From positions 1 to 64,000 of the forward strand of contig NZ_LOBC01000020.1 in NCBI RefSeq assembly GCF_001583695.1: DNA of 64,000 nucleotides. The letters run 5' to 3'. Below, piece by piece: positions 54,905 through 63,700 of the stretch. Position 1 is the first letter of the stretch; each line of letters opens with the position of its first letter. This DNA comes from Bacillus wiedmannii (lineage in GTDB: Bacteria > Bacillota > Bacilli > Bacillales > Bacillaceae_G). The notes under the pieces were generated by a model. The model saw only the letters and a list, made by a program, of their open reading frames with translations, was not told the DNA's origin and searched no databases. The position numbers were made by a program, and so were the translations under genes.

Positions 54905-55070
54905 AGTCTCTGTTAGGTGAGGCTCCTGTATAGAGAAATGCTACTGCCCAAAAATGTCGAGAGACGCCAATGGGTCAACAGGAATGATCGAATTAAGGTT
55001 TTTCTTAACGTAGCTGGTAATGTACCTATGCTATACAGTGCTAAAACTCGGCGAGGGAGAGGTCCGTAGA
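54905..55070 (+). promoter_or_regulatory. M-box (ykoK/mgtE leader) magnesium riboswitch
   Basis: The aptamer has the M-box signature pieces in order: GTTAGGTGAGGCTCCT, GCTACTGCCCA, AAATGTCGAGAGACGCCAATG, GGGTCAACAGGAATGATCG, AATTAAGG, AGCTGG and CTATACAGTGCTAAAACTC. It senses Mg2+; high Mg2+ normally leads to termination. A terminator follows at 55110. It lies upstream of a truncated P-type ATPase gene with a short ORF between. Confidence 0.93.
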
Positions 55071-55109
55071 TTTCTAATTGTTTAGGAATCGTTTATTTGT
55101 GTATGCCAT

Positions 55110-55144
55110 GACCTTTACTCTTTTCGGAGTAAGGGTCTTTTTGT
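55110..55144 (+). terminator. Terminator of the M-box riboswitch
   Basis: GACCTTTACTC (55110-55120) pairs with GAGTAAGGGTC (55127-55137), followed by T5. Confidence 0.9.
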
Positions 55145-55204
55145 TACAAATCTATGAGTAACTTCATGGTATAAACTATAAAATTAAACGAGGAGGTGAG
55201 GAGC

Positions 55205-55309
55205 ATGTCAAATTCTGACTCGGTTCCGTTACCCATATACTTCAAATCAAAAATATATGATGTAGGCAGGAAACGACTTGTTCCTCCCTCTATATTTATC
55301 ATAATGTAG
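55205..55309 (+). CDS. Short ORF between the M-box and the P-type ATPase fragment
   Basis: A 34-residue frame (MSNSDSVPLPIYFKSKIYDV then GRKRLVPPSIFIIM). It has an ideal ribosome site, AGGAGGTGAG (55191-55200), with ATG at 55205, eight bases after AGGAGG. It is basic and partly hydrophobic, with no membrane helix. It is about 100 bases upstream of the P-type ATPase fragment. It may be a real small protein, a leader peptide, or a decayed start of the old gene. No family is recognised. Confidence 0.55.
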   Translation: MSNSDSVPLPIYFKSKIYDVGRKRLVPPSIFIIM

Positions 55310-55363
55310 CGTTTATATGCATGTTCAAGCGCTAAACACTGTTACGGTAAAGTGGATAAATTG

Positions 55364-55380
55364 AGAAACAAAGCGTTTCT
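55364..55380 (+). other. Small hairpin in the leader of the P-type ATPase fragment
   Basis: AGAAAC (55364-55369) and GTTTCT (55375-55380) form a six-base stem, about 12 bases before AGGAGGAG. It could influence translation of the gene at 55410. Confidence 0.35.
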
Positions 55381-55409
55381 TCCTATGTTGTACAGGAGGA
55401 GACGATAAT

Positions 55410-56135
55410 ATGTTATATGCAAACAAAACTGTGGGTAACACGTCATATAAATTAAGTAAAAAATCAATGAAAGAACAAACAATGCTTCAAAAAAATAAAG
55501 ATTTATTAATTGAAATCGCAACGAGAGATGTAAAATCTGTATTTGCGTATTTTAAAACAACAAGAGACGGATTATCTATGAAAGAGGCACAAAAACGCAT
55601 TCAAGTATACGGCCGAAACGAATTAATTTCAAAAAGAGCGCGTATTGCGGAAGTAATGATGAAGCTAAGTGGAATGATTCCAGGTTTTTCAAAACAACAT
55701 GTGCATGATGGATTCCAATGTGAGAAAATTACTGTGTCTCGAGTAGAATGTTCTAGTGTAACAGGTTTAAACGGTGAATTAAAAATGATGAATGTGCCAG
55801 TACAAGAGCTTGTTCCTGGGGATATGATTTTTCTTTCAGAAGGTGATACAGTACCAGCAGATGTACGTATCATTTACGCGAATGATTTATTAGTAAATGA
55901 ATCCGTGCTAACAGGAAAAGATGCAAGTATTGAGAAATTTGAAAGTTGCTATCACCTTGAGCGTAAACGATTTATTCCTTTAAAACGAATGAAAGACTAT
56001 AATCCACTTGAACTTGAAAACGTATGTTTCAAAGGGACTCATATTGTTGGCGGAAATGCAAAGGCTGTAGTTGTTTCGACTGGGAAAAATACGTATACAG
56101 GAATTCTTCATACTTGTTGTAGTAGAACGTCTTAA
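55410..56135 (+). CDS. Truncated P-type ATPase-like protein (N and actuator parts only)
   Basis: A 241-residue protein resembling the N-terminal part of Mg2+/Ca2+ P-type ATPases (MgtA/Cation_ATPase type). Residues about 30-75 match the Cation_ATPase_N domain (VKSVFAYFKTTRDGLSMKEAQKRIQVYGRNEL). Residues about 115-230 match the actuator domain (VPVQELVPGDMIFLSEGDTVPADVRII, LLVNESVLTGK). The two membrane helices normally between them are missing, and the phosphorylation domain (DKTGT) and everything after are absent. The dephosphorylation motif TGES reads TGKD. It cannot pump ions. AGGAGGAG supports the start. It is controlled by an M-box, so made when Mg2+ is low. It could be a remnant or a soluble regulator. 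Confidence 0.82.
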   Translation: MLYANKTVGNTSYKLSKKSMKEQTMLQKNKDLLIEIATRDVKSVFAYFKTTRDGLSMKEAQKRIQVYGRNELISKRARIAEVMMKLSGMIPGFSKQHVHDGFQCEKITVSRVECSSVTGLNGELKMMNVPVQELVPGDMIFLSEGDTVPADVRIIYANDLLVNESVLTGKDASIEKFESCYHLERKRFIPLKRMKDYNPLELENVCFKGTHIVGGNAKAVVVSTGKNTYTGILHTCCSRTS

Positions 56136-56213
56136 TGTGTAAATGATGCTAAATATACAAAAACAATGTATAATAGACAAAGTTGAAAAAACGTAGAATG
56201 GTAATCTATTTAT

Positions 56214-56250
56214 ATAACCTTACGTGATAACGTGGGGTTATTATTTTTTT
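56214..56250 (+). terminator. Terminator before ypcP
   Basis: ATAACCTTACGT / ACGTGGGGTTAT hairpin with GATA loop and T8. It separates the ATPase fragment from ypcP. Confidence 0.7.
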
Positions 56251-56265
56251 GGTAGGAGAGGGATT

Positions 56266-57132
56266 ATGAAAAAAGTATTATTAGTTGATGGTATGGCACT
56301 ATTATTTCGTGCTTTTTACGCAACAAGTGTCTACGGACAATTTATGAAACGACAAGATGGTACCCCTACAAATGGGATTCATGGTTATATGAAACATTTA
56401 TTAACAGCTATGCAAGCAATTGAACCGACACATATCGTAACATGCTGGGATATGGGTAGTACGACATTTAGAACAGAATCGTTCTCGAATTATAAAGCGA
56501 ATCGTGTAGCGCCGCCTGAAGAATTAATTCCGCAATTTGATTTAGTTCAAGAAATGACTGCGAAATTGTCTATTCCAGTTATCGGTATGAAAGGGTATGA
56601 AGCGGATGATTGTATCGGCACGCTTGCAAAACAATACTGTAATGAAGCGGAAGTGTATATTTTAACAGGTGATACGGATTTACTTCAGCTTGTTGATAAG
56701 AACGTTACAGTAATGCTCTTGCGCAAAGGAATTGGAAATTACGAATATTACACACCAGAGAAAATCATGGAAGAAAAAGGCGTAGAGCCGTGGCAAATCG
56801 TGCATGCGAAAGCATTCATGGGAGATACGAGCGATAATTACCCAGGTGTAAAAGGTATCGGGGAAAAAACAGCGTATAAATTGATTCAAGAGCACGGAAC
56901 AGTAGCAACTGTACTAGAAAATGTAGCATCATTAACGAAAGCGCAGCGTACAAAGATTGAAAGTGATCTAGAGAACTTAAATATTTCATTACAATTAGCA
57001 CAAATTCATTGTGAAGTTCCAATTTCATGTTTACTAGAAGAAGGCTTACACACAATGGATGAAGAAAAACTTAGATTCGTTTGTGAAGAAATGAATTGGG
57101 GAAGACCAGAAATATTAATCAATATGCTGTAA
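56266..57132 (+). CDS. ypcP: 5'-3' exonuclease YpcP (FEN-like)
   Basis: A 288-residue structure-specific nuclease like the 5' nuclease domain of DNA polymerase I. Acidic metal ligands are visible in LLVDGMAL (D8), GYEADDCIGTLA (about 114-118), ILTGDTDLLQLV (about 136-142) and MGDTSDNYPGVKGIGEKTA (about 185-203, with the H3TH loop). It removes RNA primers and flaps. ATG 56266 follows GGTAGGAGAGGG; the frame open upstream to 56224 crosses the terminator. Confidence 0.93.
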   Translation: MKKVLLVDGMALLFRAFYATSVYGQFMKRQDGTPTNGIHGYMKHLLTAMQAIEPTHIVTCWDMGSTTFRTESFSNYKANRVAPPEELIPQFDLVQEMTAKLSIPVIGMKGYEADDCIGTLAKQYCNEAEVYILTGDTDLLQLVDKNVTVMLLRKGIGNYEYYTPEKIMEEKGVEPWQIVHAKAFMGDTSDNYPGVKGIGEKTAYKLIQEHGTVATVLENVASLTKAQRTKIESDLENLNISLQLAQIHCEVPISCLLEEGLHTMDEEKLRFVCEEMNWGRPEILINML

Positions 57133-57143
57133 ATAGTTTTGAA

Positions 57144-57196
57144 AGAGGGATGTTGTATAAGTCAAACTTTGACTTATACAACATCCCTCTTTTTGT
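57144..57196 (+). terminator. Long terminator hairpin after ypcP
   Basis: An inverted repeat of about 20 bp (AGAGGGATGTTGTATAAGTC and its complement) around AAACTTT, followed by T5. It is much longer than a normal terminator. Confidence 0.85.
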
Positions 57197-57475
57197 TTTT
57201 ACGAACAGTATCGTAGTAAATAAAATTATATCGAACTCAATTTTAAATATATAAATGTTCGACAAAATATATTGATAGAAGTTGATGACAATAGCAACTT
57301 TTATAATGAAATGAAGCAATTTCAAAATAGTTTTAGGATAATCACATTTTTGTATGTTCACAAAGTTGTCAGAAAATAAATGAAATTTTCATATGAAGTT
57401 CAAATGGAATTCACAACAATCCATTATTATAAGAACAACCAGATAATTCTTTATCTTTTATATAAACCATCCCCC
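57197..57475. other. Non-coding AT-rich gap before fbpB
   Basis: No gene is seen. It should hold the fbpB promoter. A 6-4-6 palindrome, AGATAATTCTTTATCT (57441-57456), resembles a Fur box with one extra base. Minus-strand frames over this region have no ribosome site and look like shadows. Confidence 0.4.
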
Positions 57476-57491
57476 AAGGAGGACAATGAGA

Positions 57492-57638
57492 ATGAGAAAA
57501 AAAGTGAGAAAATCTTTTAAACAATTATTAATTGAAAATAAACAATCACTATTAAATAATAAAGAAAATATGAAAGAAATTGAAGAGAGAATTGAGAAAC
57601 GACATGTCGCATATAGAGCTGCTAGTAACTCTGTATGA
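57492..57638 (+). CDS. fbpB: FbpB-family small basic protein
   Basis: A 48-residue basic protein (MRKKVRKSFKQLLIENKQ... EERIEKRH) matching the Fur-regulated basic protein B family. In B. subtilis FbpB works with the small RNA FsrA in the iron-sparing response as a suspected RNA chaperone. AAGGAGG is nine bases before ATG 57492; an ATG at 57486 is too close. A terminator follows. Iron control is inferred from family. Confidence 0.8.
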   Translation: MRKKVRKSFKQLLIENKQSLLNNKENMKEIEERIEKRHVAYRAASNSV

Positions 57639-57653
57639 TAATTTTGCTCATGA

Positions 57654-57702
57654 AAAAAGCTTGTAGTTTGGATACTATCCAAATTACAAGCTTTTTCTTT
57701 TT
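57654..57702. terminator. Bidirectional terminator between fbpB and the giant surface gene
   Basis: AAAAAGCTTGTAGTTTGGAT pairs with ATCCAAATTACAAGCTTTTT (one mismatch) with a T run. Confidence 0.88.
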
Positions 57703-57705
57703 TGA

Positions 57706-60700
57706 TCACTTCCACCAAATCCAAGTCCAAAAGTAATTTCGTATATTTCGAGGGGTAATGCGTATAAAACGTTCGCCGTCAAAGAAACAATTGAAATTCG
57801 GAAGTGTTTCATCAGGATTTTTTGGAATAAAGGTGACGATATTTTCGTTGCTTGTAACGGTTACTGTAATTGGTGGATCGGTAGGCGAGACTTGAAGTTG
57901 TAATGAAATATTGGCCGTATTTTTAAATTCATTATTAACAGGCGGACTTATCACTTGTACTGTGAATAAGACGATAATTGTTTCATTTGGTTCCAAATTA
58001 GTAGCGACTAGGAAACCGATATTTGGATTCGCTAGTGGAGAGCGTTCCCCATTAATAAAGACCGTGCCGTTCATAAATTGTAAACCTGCTGGAATGGTAT
58101 CTTGTAATGAAACATTTGAAAGTGAAATATCAGAAGTATTCGTAATACGCACCGTATAATCAAAGTATTGGTTTAAATAAGCTGAGCTGACGGAAGCGTT
58201 TTTCACTACTACCGCAGTTATAAATTGAACTGGTATACGAACGGTATTTGAATTAACAATAAAAGTAATAATTGGGTCTTGTGGTGTCAATTGGAAAGCT
58301 GCTGTAACTGTTGCGGAATTGACAATTGTATTGTTTGAAGGAATAGAAGTGACGAGAACTTTAAATGTTATCGTTGATACTCCATCTGCAGGTAAAGCGC
58401 CGATATTAATACCAGTGTCTGGACGAACATTTGGAACCGGAGTACCGTTAATTGTTACGCTGTTTTCTATAAATGTTGTACCAACTGGAATGATATCTAG
58501 GATAGAAGTACTGATTGTAGGAATTGGTGAATGATTTATTACTTCTAATGTGAAAGTTATGGTCTCTCCTGTTGTTACGATAGATTTATCAGCTGTCTTT
58601 TCAATGCGAACCATCGGATCAACTACTGTTGTTGTAACGGTATTTGTTTGCTTTGTAATTGTAATAGGCGGTTCATTCGGATCAATGGTAACAGTATAGG
58701 AAACAGAAGCATCGTTATTGATTGCAGATTGAAGAGTTGAAGAAGATATTGTTACTTGGAAAGTAATGATAGCAGATTCATTAGGAACAAGGTTTCCTAA
58801 TGAAATACCAATTTCAGGATTTGCATTAGGCTGATTGATTCCGTTAATTGTAACGCTGCCCGTAACGAAGGCTGTATCTACTGGTACGGTGTCTATGACA
58901 AAAAGATCTTCAATCGTTACATTACCGCTATTCGTAATTGTGATTGTATACGTTACAGTTTGACCAGGTAATGCATTCGTTACATCAACAGACTTAATAG
59001 CAAAGACATTATCATTTTGGACAGTTGTTGTGACGGTATTTGTTGTAGTGGTATTCGTAACGGGTACGTTATTTGGATTGACTATATAGTTAAAGGTAGT
59101 AATTGCTTTGTTGTTGAGTTCATTTGGTGTCGGGATAGAAGTTACAGTTACTTGGAAGGAAGCGATAGCATTTCCACCTACAATTATAGTGCCAATTGGT
59201 ATCCCGCTTACTGGATTCACTCCCGGAAGAGTTTCCCCGTTTACAATGATGCTATTTTCAACAAACGTAGTACCTTGAGGAATCATATCTTGAATGACTA
59301 CATCATTTGCTGCAACATTACCAGTTTGATTGAGTGTAATCGTATACGTTAACGTGTCACCGACTGTTGCAAATGCAAGGTCAACAGTTTTATTACTATT
59401 CAAAGTCGCATGATTAATTGTTGTTACGGAAGCTGATGAAAGAATAGTTTCGGTAATAGGTGGTCGATTCGGTAACGTGTATTGGTATTCAATTGTACTC
59501 GTGTTAGAGATTGGATTTGTTTGTGGAATGGAAGTAACCCGTACTTGGAATAGAATAGTTGCTGTCGTATTAGGCGGAATGTTATCAAGTTGTATCCCGT
59601 TAAGTGGATTGTCATTTGGACGAGCGGTGCCATTCACAATAACACTATTCTCTATAAAGCTCGTATTTGCTGGGATGATATCTGTAACGATAATGTTTTC
59701 TACTTGTATATTCCCATTGTTTGTGATGGAAATGGTGTAAGGGATAATCGTTTGTAGGTCAGCATATTGGATAGGTGTTGTTTTTGTTGCGATTACATTA
59801 GCAGAAATAACTTCAGTGAAGGTAATATTACTAGTCGATATTTGTTCTTCACCATTAATTGTATAACGAGAAGTGGATTGGTTTTGGATACGGCTGCTAG
59901 CTGGAAGAGATACCACGGTAACGGAAAACGTGACTGGGATAGAAGAGTTAGGAGCAATCGTTCCTACAAGTATACCAGTACTTGGATCCGCGTTAAGCTG
60001 AGGGATATTATTTACTAAAACACTACCGTCTATAAAGGTTGTTCCATCAGGGATATTGTCTGTAAATACAACAGAAGTAGCATTCGTATTTCCTGTATTC
60101 GTTAAAGTTGTTGTATAAGTTAAAATGTCACCAATTGCTACAGAGGTCAAATCAACAGTTTTCAGTGAAACGATATCAGCGTCATTAATTTGAACGAAAG
60201 TAGTATTGGAAGTAGTAGATTTTTGAATAGGTGCAAAGTCAGGGTTGAAAATAAAATCGTAGACGATGTTTGCAGTATTAGGTGTTGGGTTTACAGCAGG
60301 TAAATTCGTAACGGAAGCTTGGAATATTATTGTTGTTGATTGACCTGATGCGATATTAGGAATAGAAAATCCAATATTTGGATCTGCTGCAGGGAGTACA
60401 GTGTTGTTAACTGTTACACTTCCCGGAATAAATACTGTTCCATCCTCTATAGTATCTGTAAAAAAGATGGAGTTAGTTGTAGTGGATCCGTTATTTTGAA
60501 TGAGTACTGTATATTCAATGGTTTCATCAATATTAGCTAATACTGTATTAGTGGATTTTGTAGCGATAAGAATGGCATCAATAAATTGTATATTTGTAGT
60601 ATTGGAAGATGTCGTTTCTGAAATTGGTGGTAAGCTTGGGTCTGGCTGATACTCATAGTGGATGACGGCGATATTATTAATGTTATTTTGAGAAGGTATA

Positions 60701-63700
60701 GAGACTACATTTACTTGGAATGTAACGATAATTGTATTGTTTGGAAGGATAATATCAAGGGTGATTCCGGTAATTGGATTTTCGTTAGGTCTCGGTATGC
60801 CATCTACAAGAATGCTATTTGGAACGAATGTGGTGCCAGCAGCAATTGCGTCAATTAGGAGAGTATTTGTAATAGGTACTGTACCAGCGTTTGTAACTGC
60901 GACTGTATATGTGATAATTTGACCGATTCGTGTAATAGATCTGTTAGCGGATTTAATTGCACTAACATTTGCCGTCCGCACTTCAGTATTTACTGCATTT
61001 GATAACGATCTACGCTGAATAATAGGGGAACTAGGGTCAATTTGGTATTCATACGAAGTGTCTGAAATGTTAGTGACTGTGTTGCCCTCTGGTATACTTG
61101 TAAGTTGTACTTGGAATGAAATAGGGACTGTTTCATCTGGTTGTATCGTGCCGAGAGTTACTCCATTTTCAGGGTTCGCACCAGGCTGAATCACATTATT
61201 TATTGATAAGCTATCTTCAATGAATATAGTACCTTCTGGAATGTTGTCAATGAACAACGTATTGTTAGCTGGAACAGTTCCTATATTTTGTAGTGTATTT
61301 GTGTAGGTGATAGTTTGCCCGATGGATACGAAAGTAACATCCGCCTGTTTAACAGAAATAATATTTGCATTTTGAAGTGATGTTGTAACAATATTAGAAT
61401 TTGCAGAGCGATTCACTGGTGGAGCTGTAGGAATACTTACATATTGGTAATTTACAGATGATTGATTTACAATTTCGGTTTCAGTTGGTGGATTATTTGT
61501 TTGTACTTGAAATAGTATCGTTTTGGAACTATTTGGTGGAATCGTTCCAATTGGTATTCCGTTTTCAGGATTTGCATCAGGCTGAAGTACACCGTTAATT
61601 GTGACACTGTCTGGAACGAATGTAGTCCCAGCTGGAATAGAATCTGTAAAAGTAATATTTATTGCGTCAACATTTCCGGTATTTTTCACTTCAGAAATAT
61701 AAAGTATAGTTCCGCCAATATCTACAGTTATTGGATTGGACGTTTTTGTAACTGTCAATTGTGCTTGCACGAAATTTGTAATGACAATATTACTTGTAGA
61801 TGTTTCAGTAATAGGCGGTTGTCCTGGGTCTGGTTGAATTGTATATGTTGTATTAGATTGATTTGTAATCGATTGTTGCGGGAATGAATCGTTAATAAGA
61901 ATTTGAAATGAAATAAGGTGAGTAGCGTTTGCTACTAGGTTAGGCAAAGTAACACCTGCATTTGGATTTGCACCAAGTATAGCTGTTCCGTTAAGTGTAA
62001 AACTATTTTCTACGAATGTAGTTCCTTCTGGAAGCGTATCTGAAAATATGAGATTAGTAGCTGGAATATTTCCGATATTCTCTAGCGTTATCGTATAGGT
62101 CAAAATGTCACCGGTTGTTGCTTGTTGTGCATTGACAGCTTTTAAAGAAAGAACATTCGCATCCGAAATTTGTGTGAAAGCTGGATTAGACGTAATTGTT
62201 CGAGAGATGATAGGAGCAGTTGGATCGGCGATAAAAGTATAGTCAATACGGGCTATATTAGAAATTGGATTCACGCTTGGAATGGATTGAACGATAACTT
62301 GGAATGTGACGGTGACAATTTCTAACGGTGCGATAGAGTTTAATGGTATCCCTACGTTTGGATCAGCACCTGGAACTGAAATAGTATTAATGGTCACACT
62401 ATTCGGAATGAATGCCGTTCCTTCTGGGACTAAATCTGTTAAAGTAACTGTATTTGCCGTAGTATTCCCGTTATTTTGAACGACTACAGTGTAAGTGATT
62501 GTACCGTCAGTAGATTGTACGAGAGAATCTGTATTTTTAATTACAGATAATGATGCATCAACGACAGCTGTAGTAACCGTATTAGATGAAGATGTTGCTG
62601 TAACTGGAGGTTGACTCGGATCGACAATATACGTGTAACTTGTAAGTGCTTGATTTATAATTGCTCCTTGCGGTGGAATAGAGTTTGCAAGAAATTGGAA
62701 CGTTATAGTAGCAGAATCACCTGGTGCGATAATACCAACTGGAATACCGAGAGTTGGACTTGCATCTGGAAGTGAGATCCCGTTAAGCGTGACGCTATTT
62801 GGAACAAATAATGCCCCTTCAGGAACGCCGTTAATGAGTAATACAGAATTTGCAGGGAAGTTTCCAGTGTTTGTTAATGTTGCTGTATACGTAATGATAT
62901 CTCCGATAGATACGATTGATCGATTTGCTTCTAAAACCGTTGTAACAGTAGCGTTATTAATTTGTGTAGAAGCACTATTAGAAGTTACTGTGCCTGTAAC
63001 AGGAGGAGCTGCTGGATCAACGATGAATGCGAATTGAATAGATGCAACGTTTGTAATTGGATTTGAAGGTGGAGTAGATGTAACTATGACTTGGAAAGTA
63101 ACAGTTAAGGAACTACCCGCGCTAACGGTTCCGATATTAACTCCGTTATTTGGATTTGCACCTGGAATAGTACTTCCATTTACAGCAAAACTATTTTCAA
63201 CAAAGGTCGTTCCCGCTGGAATGAGGTCTGAGAAATTTACATTCGTAGCGTTTGTATTGCCGCTATTTTGAATTAAAGCTGTATAAGTGATCGTGTCTCC
63301 AATATTCGCAAAGGCTGTACTAGCAGTTTTTACAGCTGAAAGTATTGCTGAATTAATAGAAGTAACGAAGACGTTCGTTTCCACATTGCCAGGCTGAGCC
63401 TGTAATGCATTTCCTACGTTATATTGGAAGTTCACAAATCCTAAGTTTTGGAGTTCAGGTGTGAACGTTGTTGGGTTGCTTATGATTTGAACTTGGAATA
63501 TGATTGTTACAGTTTGATTTGGATTGATTGTATTTATACCAACACCGTCAATAATAGAAGCGGATGATAATGAAGTGCCATCAACAACAACTGATCCTGC
63601 AACAAATTGTGTCCATGTCGGTAAAGGGTCTGAGAAAACAACATTGTTAGCTGGAATATTTCCTGTGTTCGTAATCGTAGTTGTATACGTAATTGTATCA

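Noticed and set aside
57706..63435. Start of the DUF11 gene at 63435
   Set aside because: The frame stays open upstream with the same repeat pattern to base 64000, so this GTG is internal.
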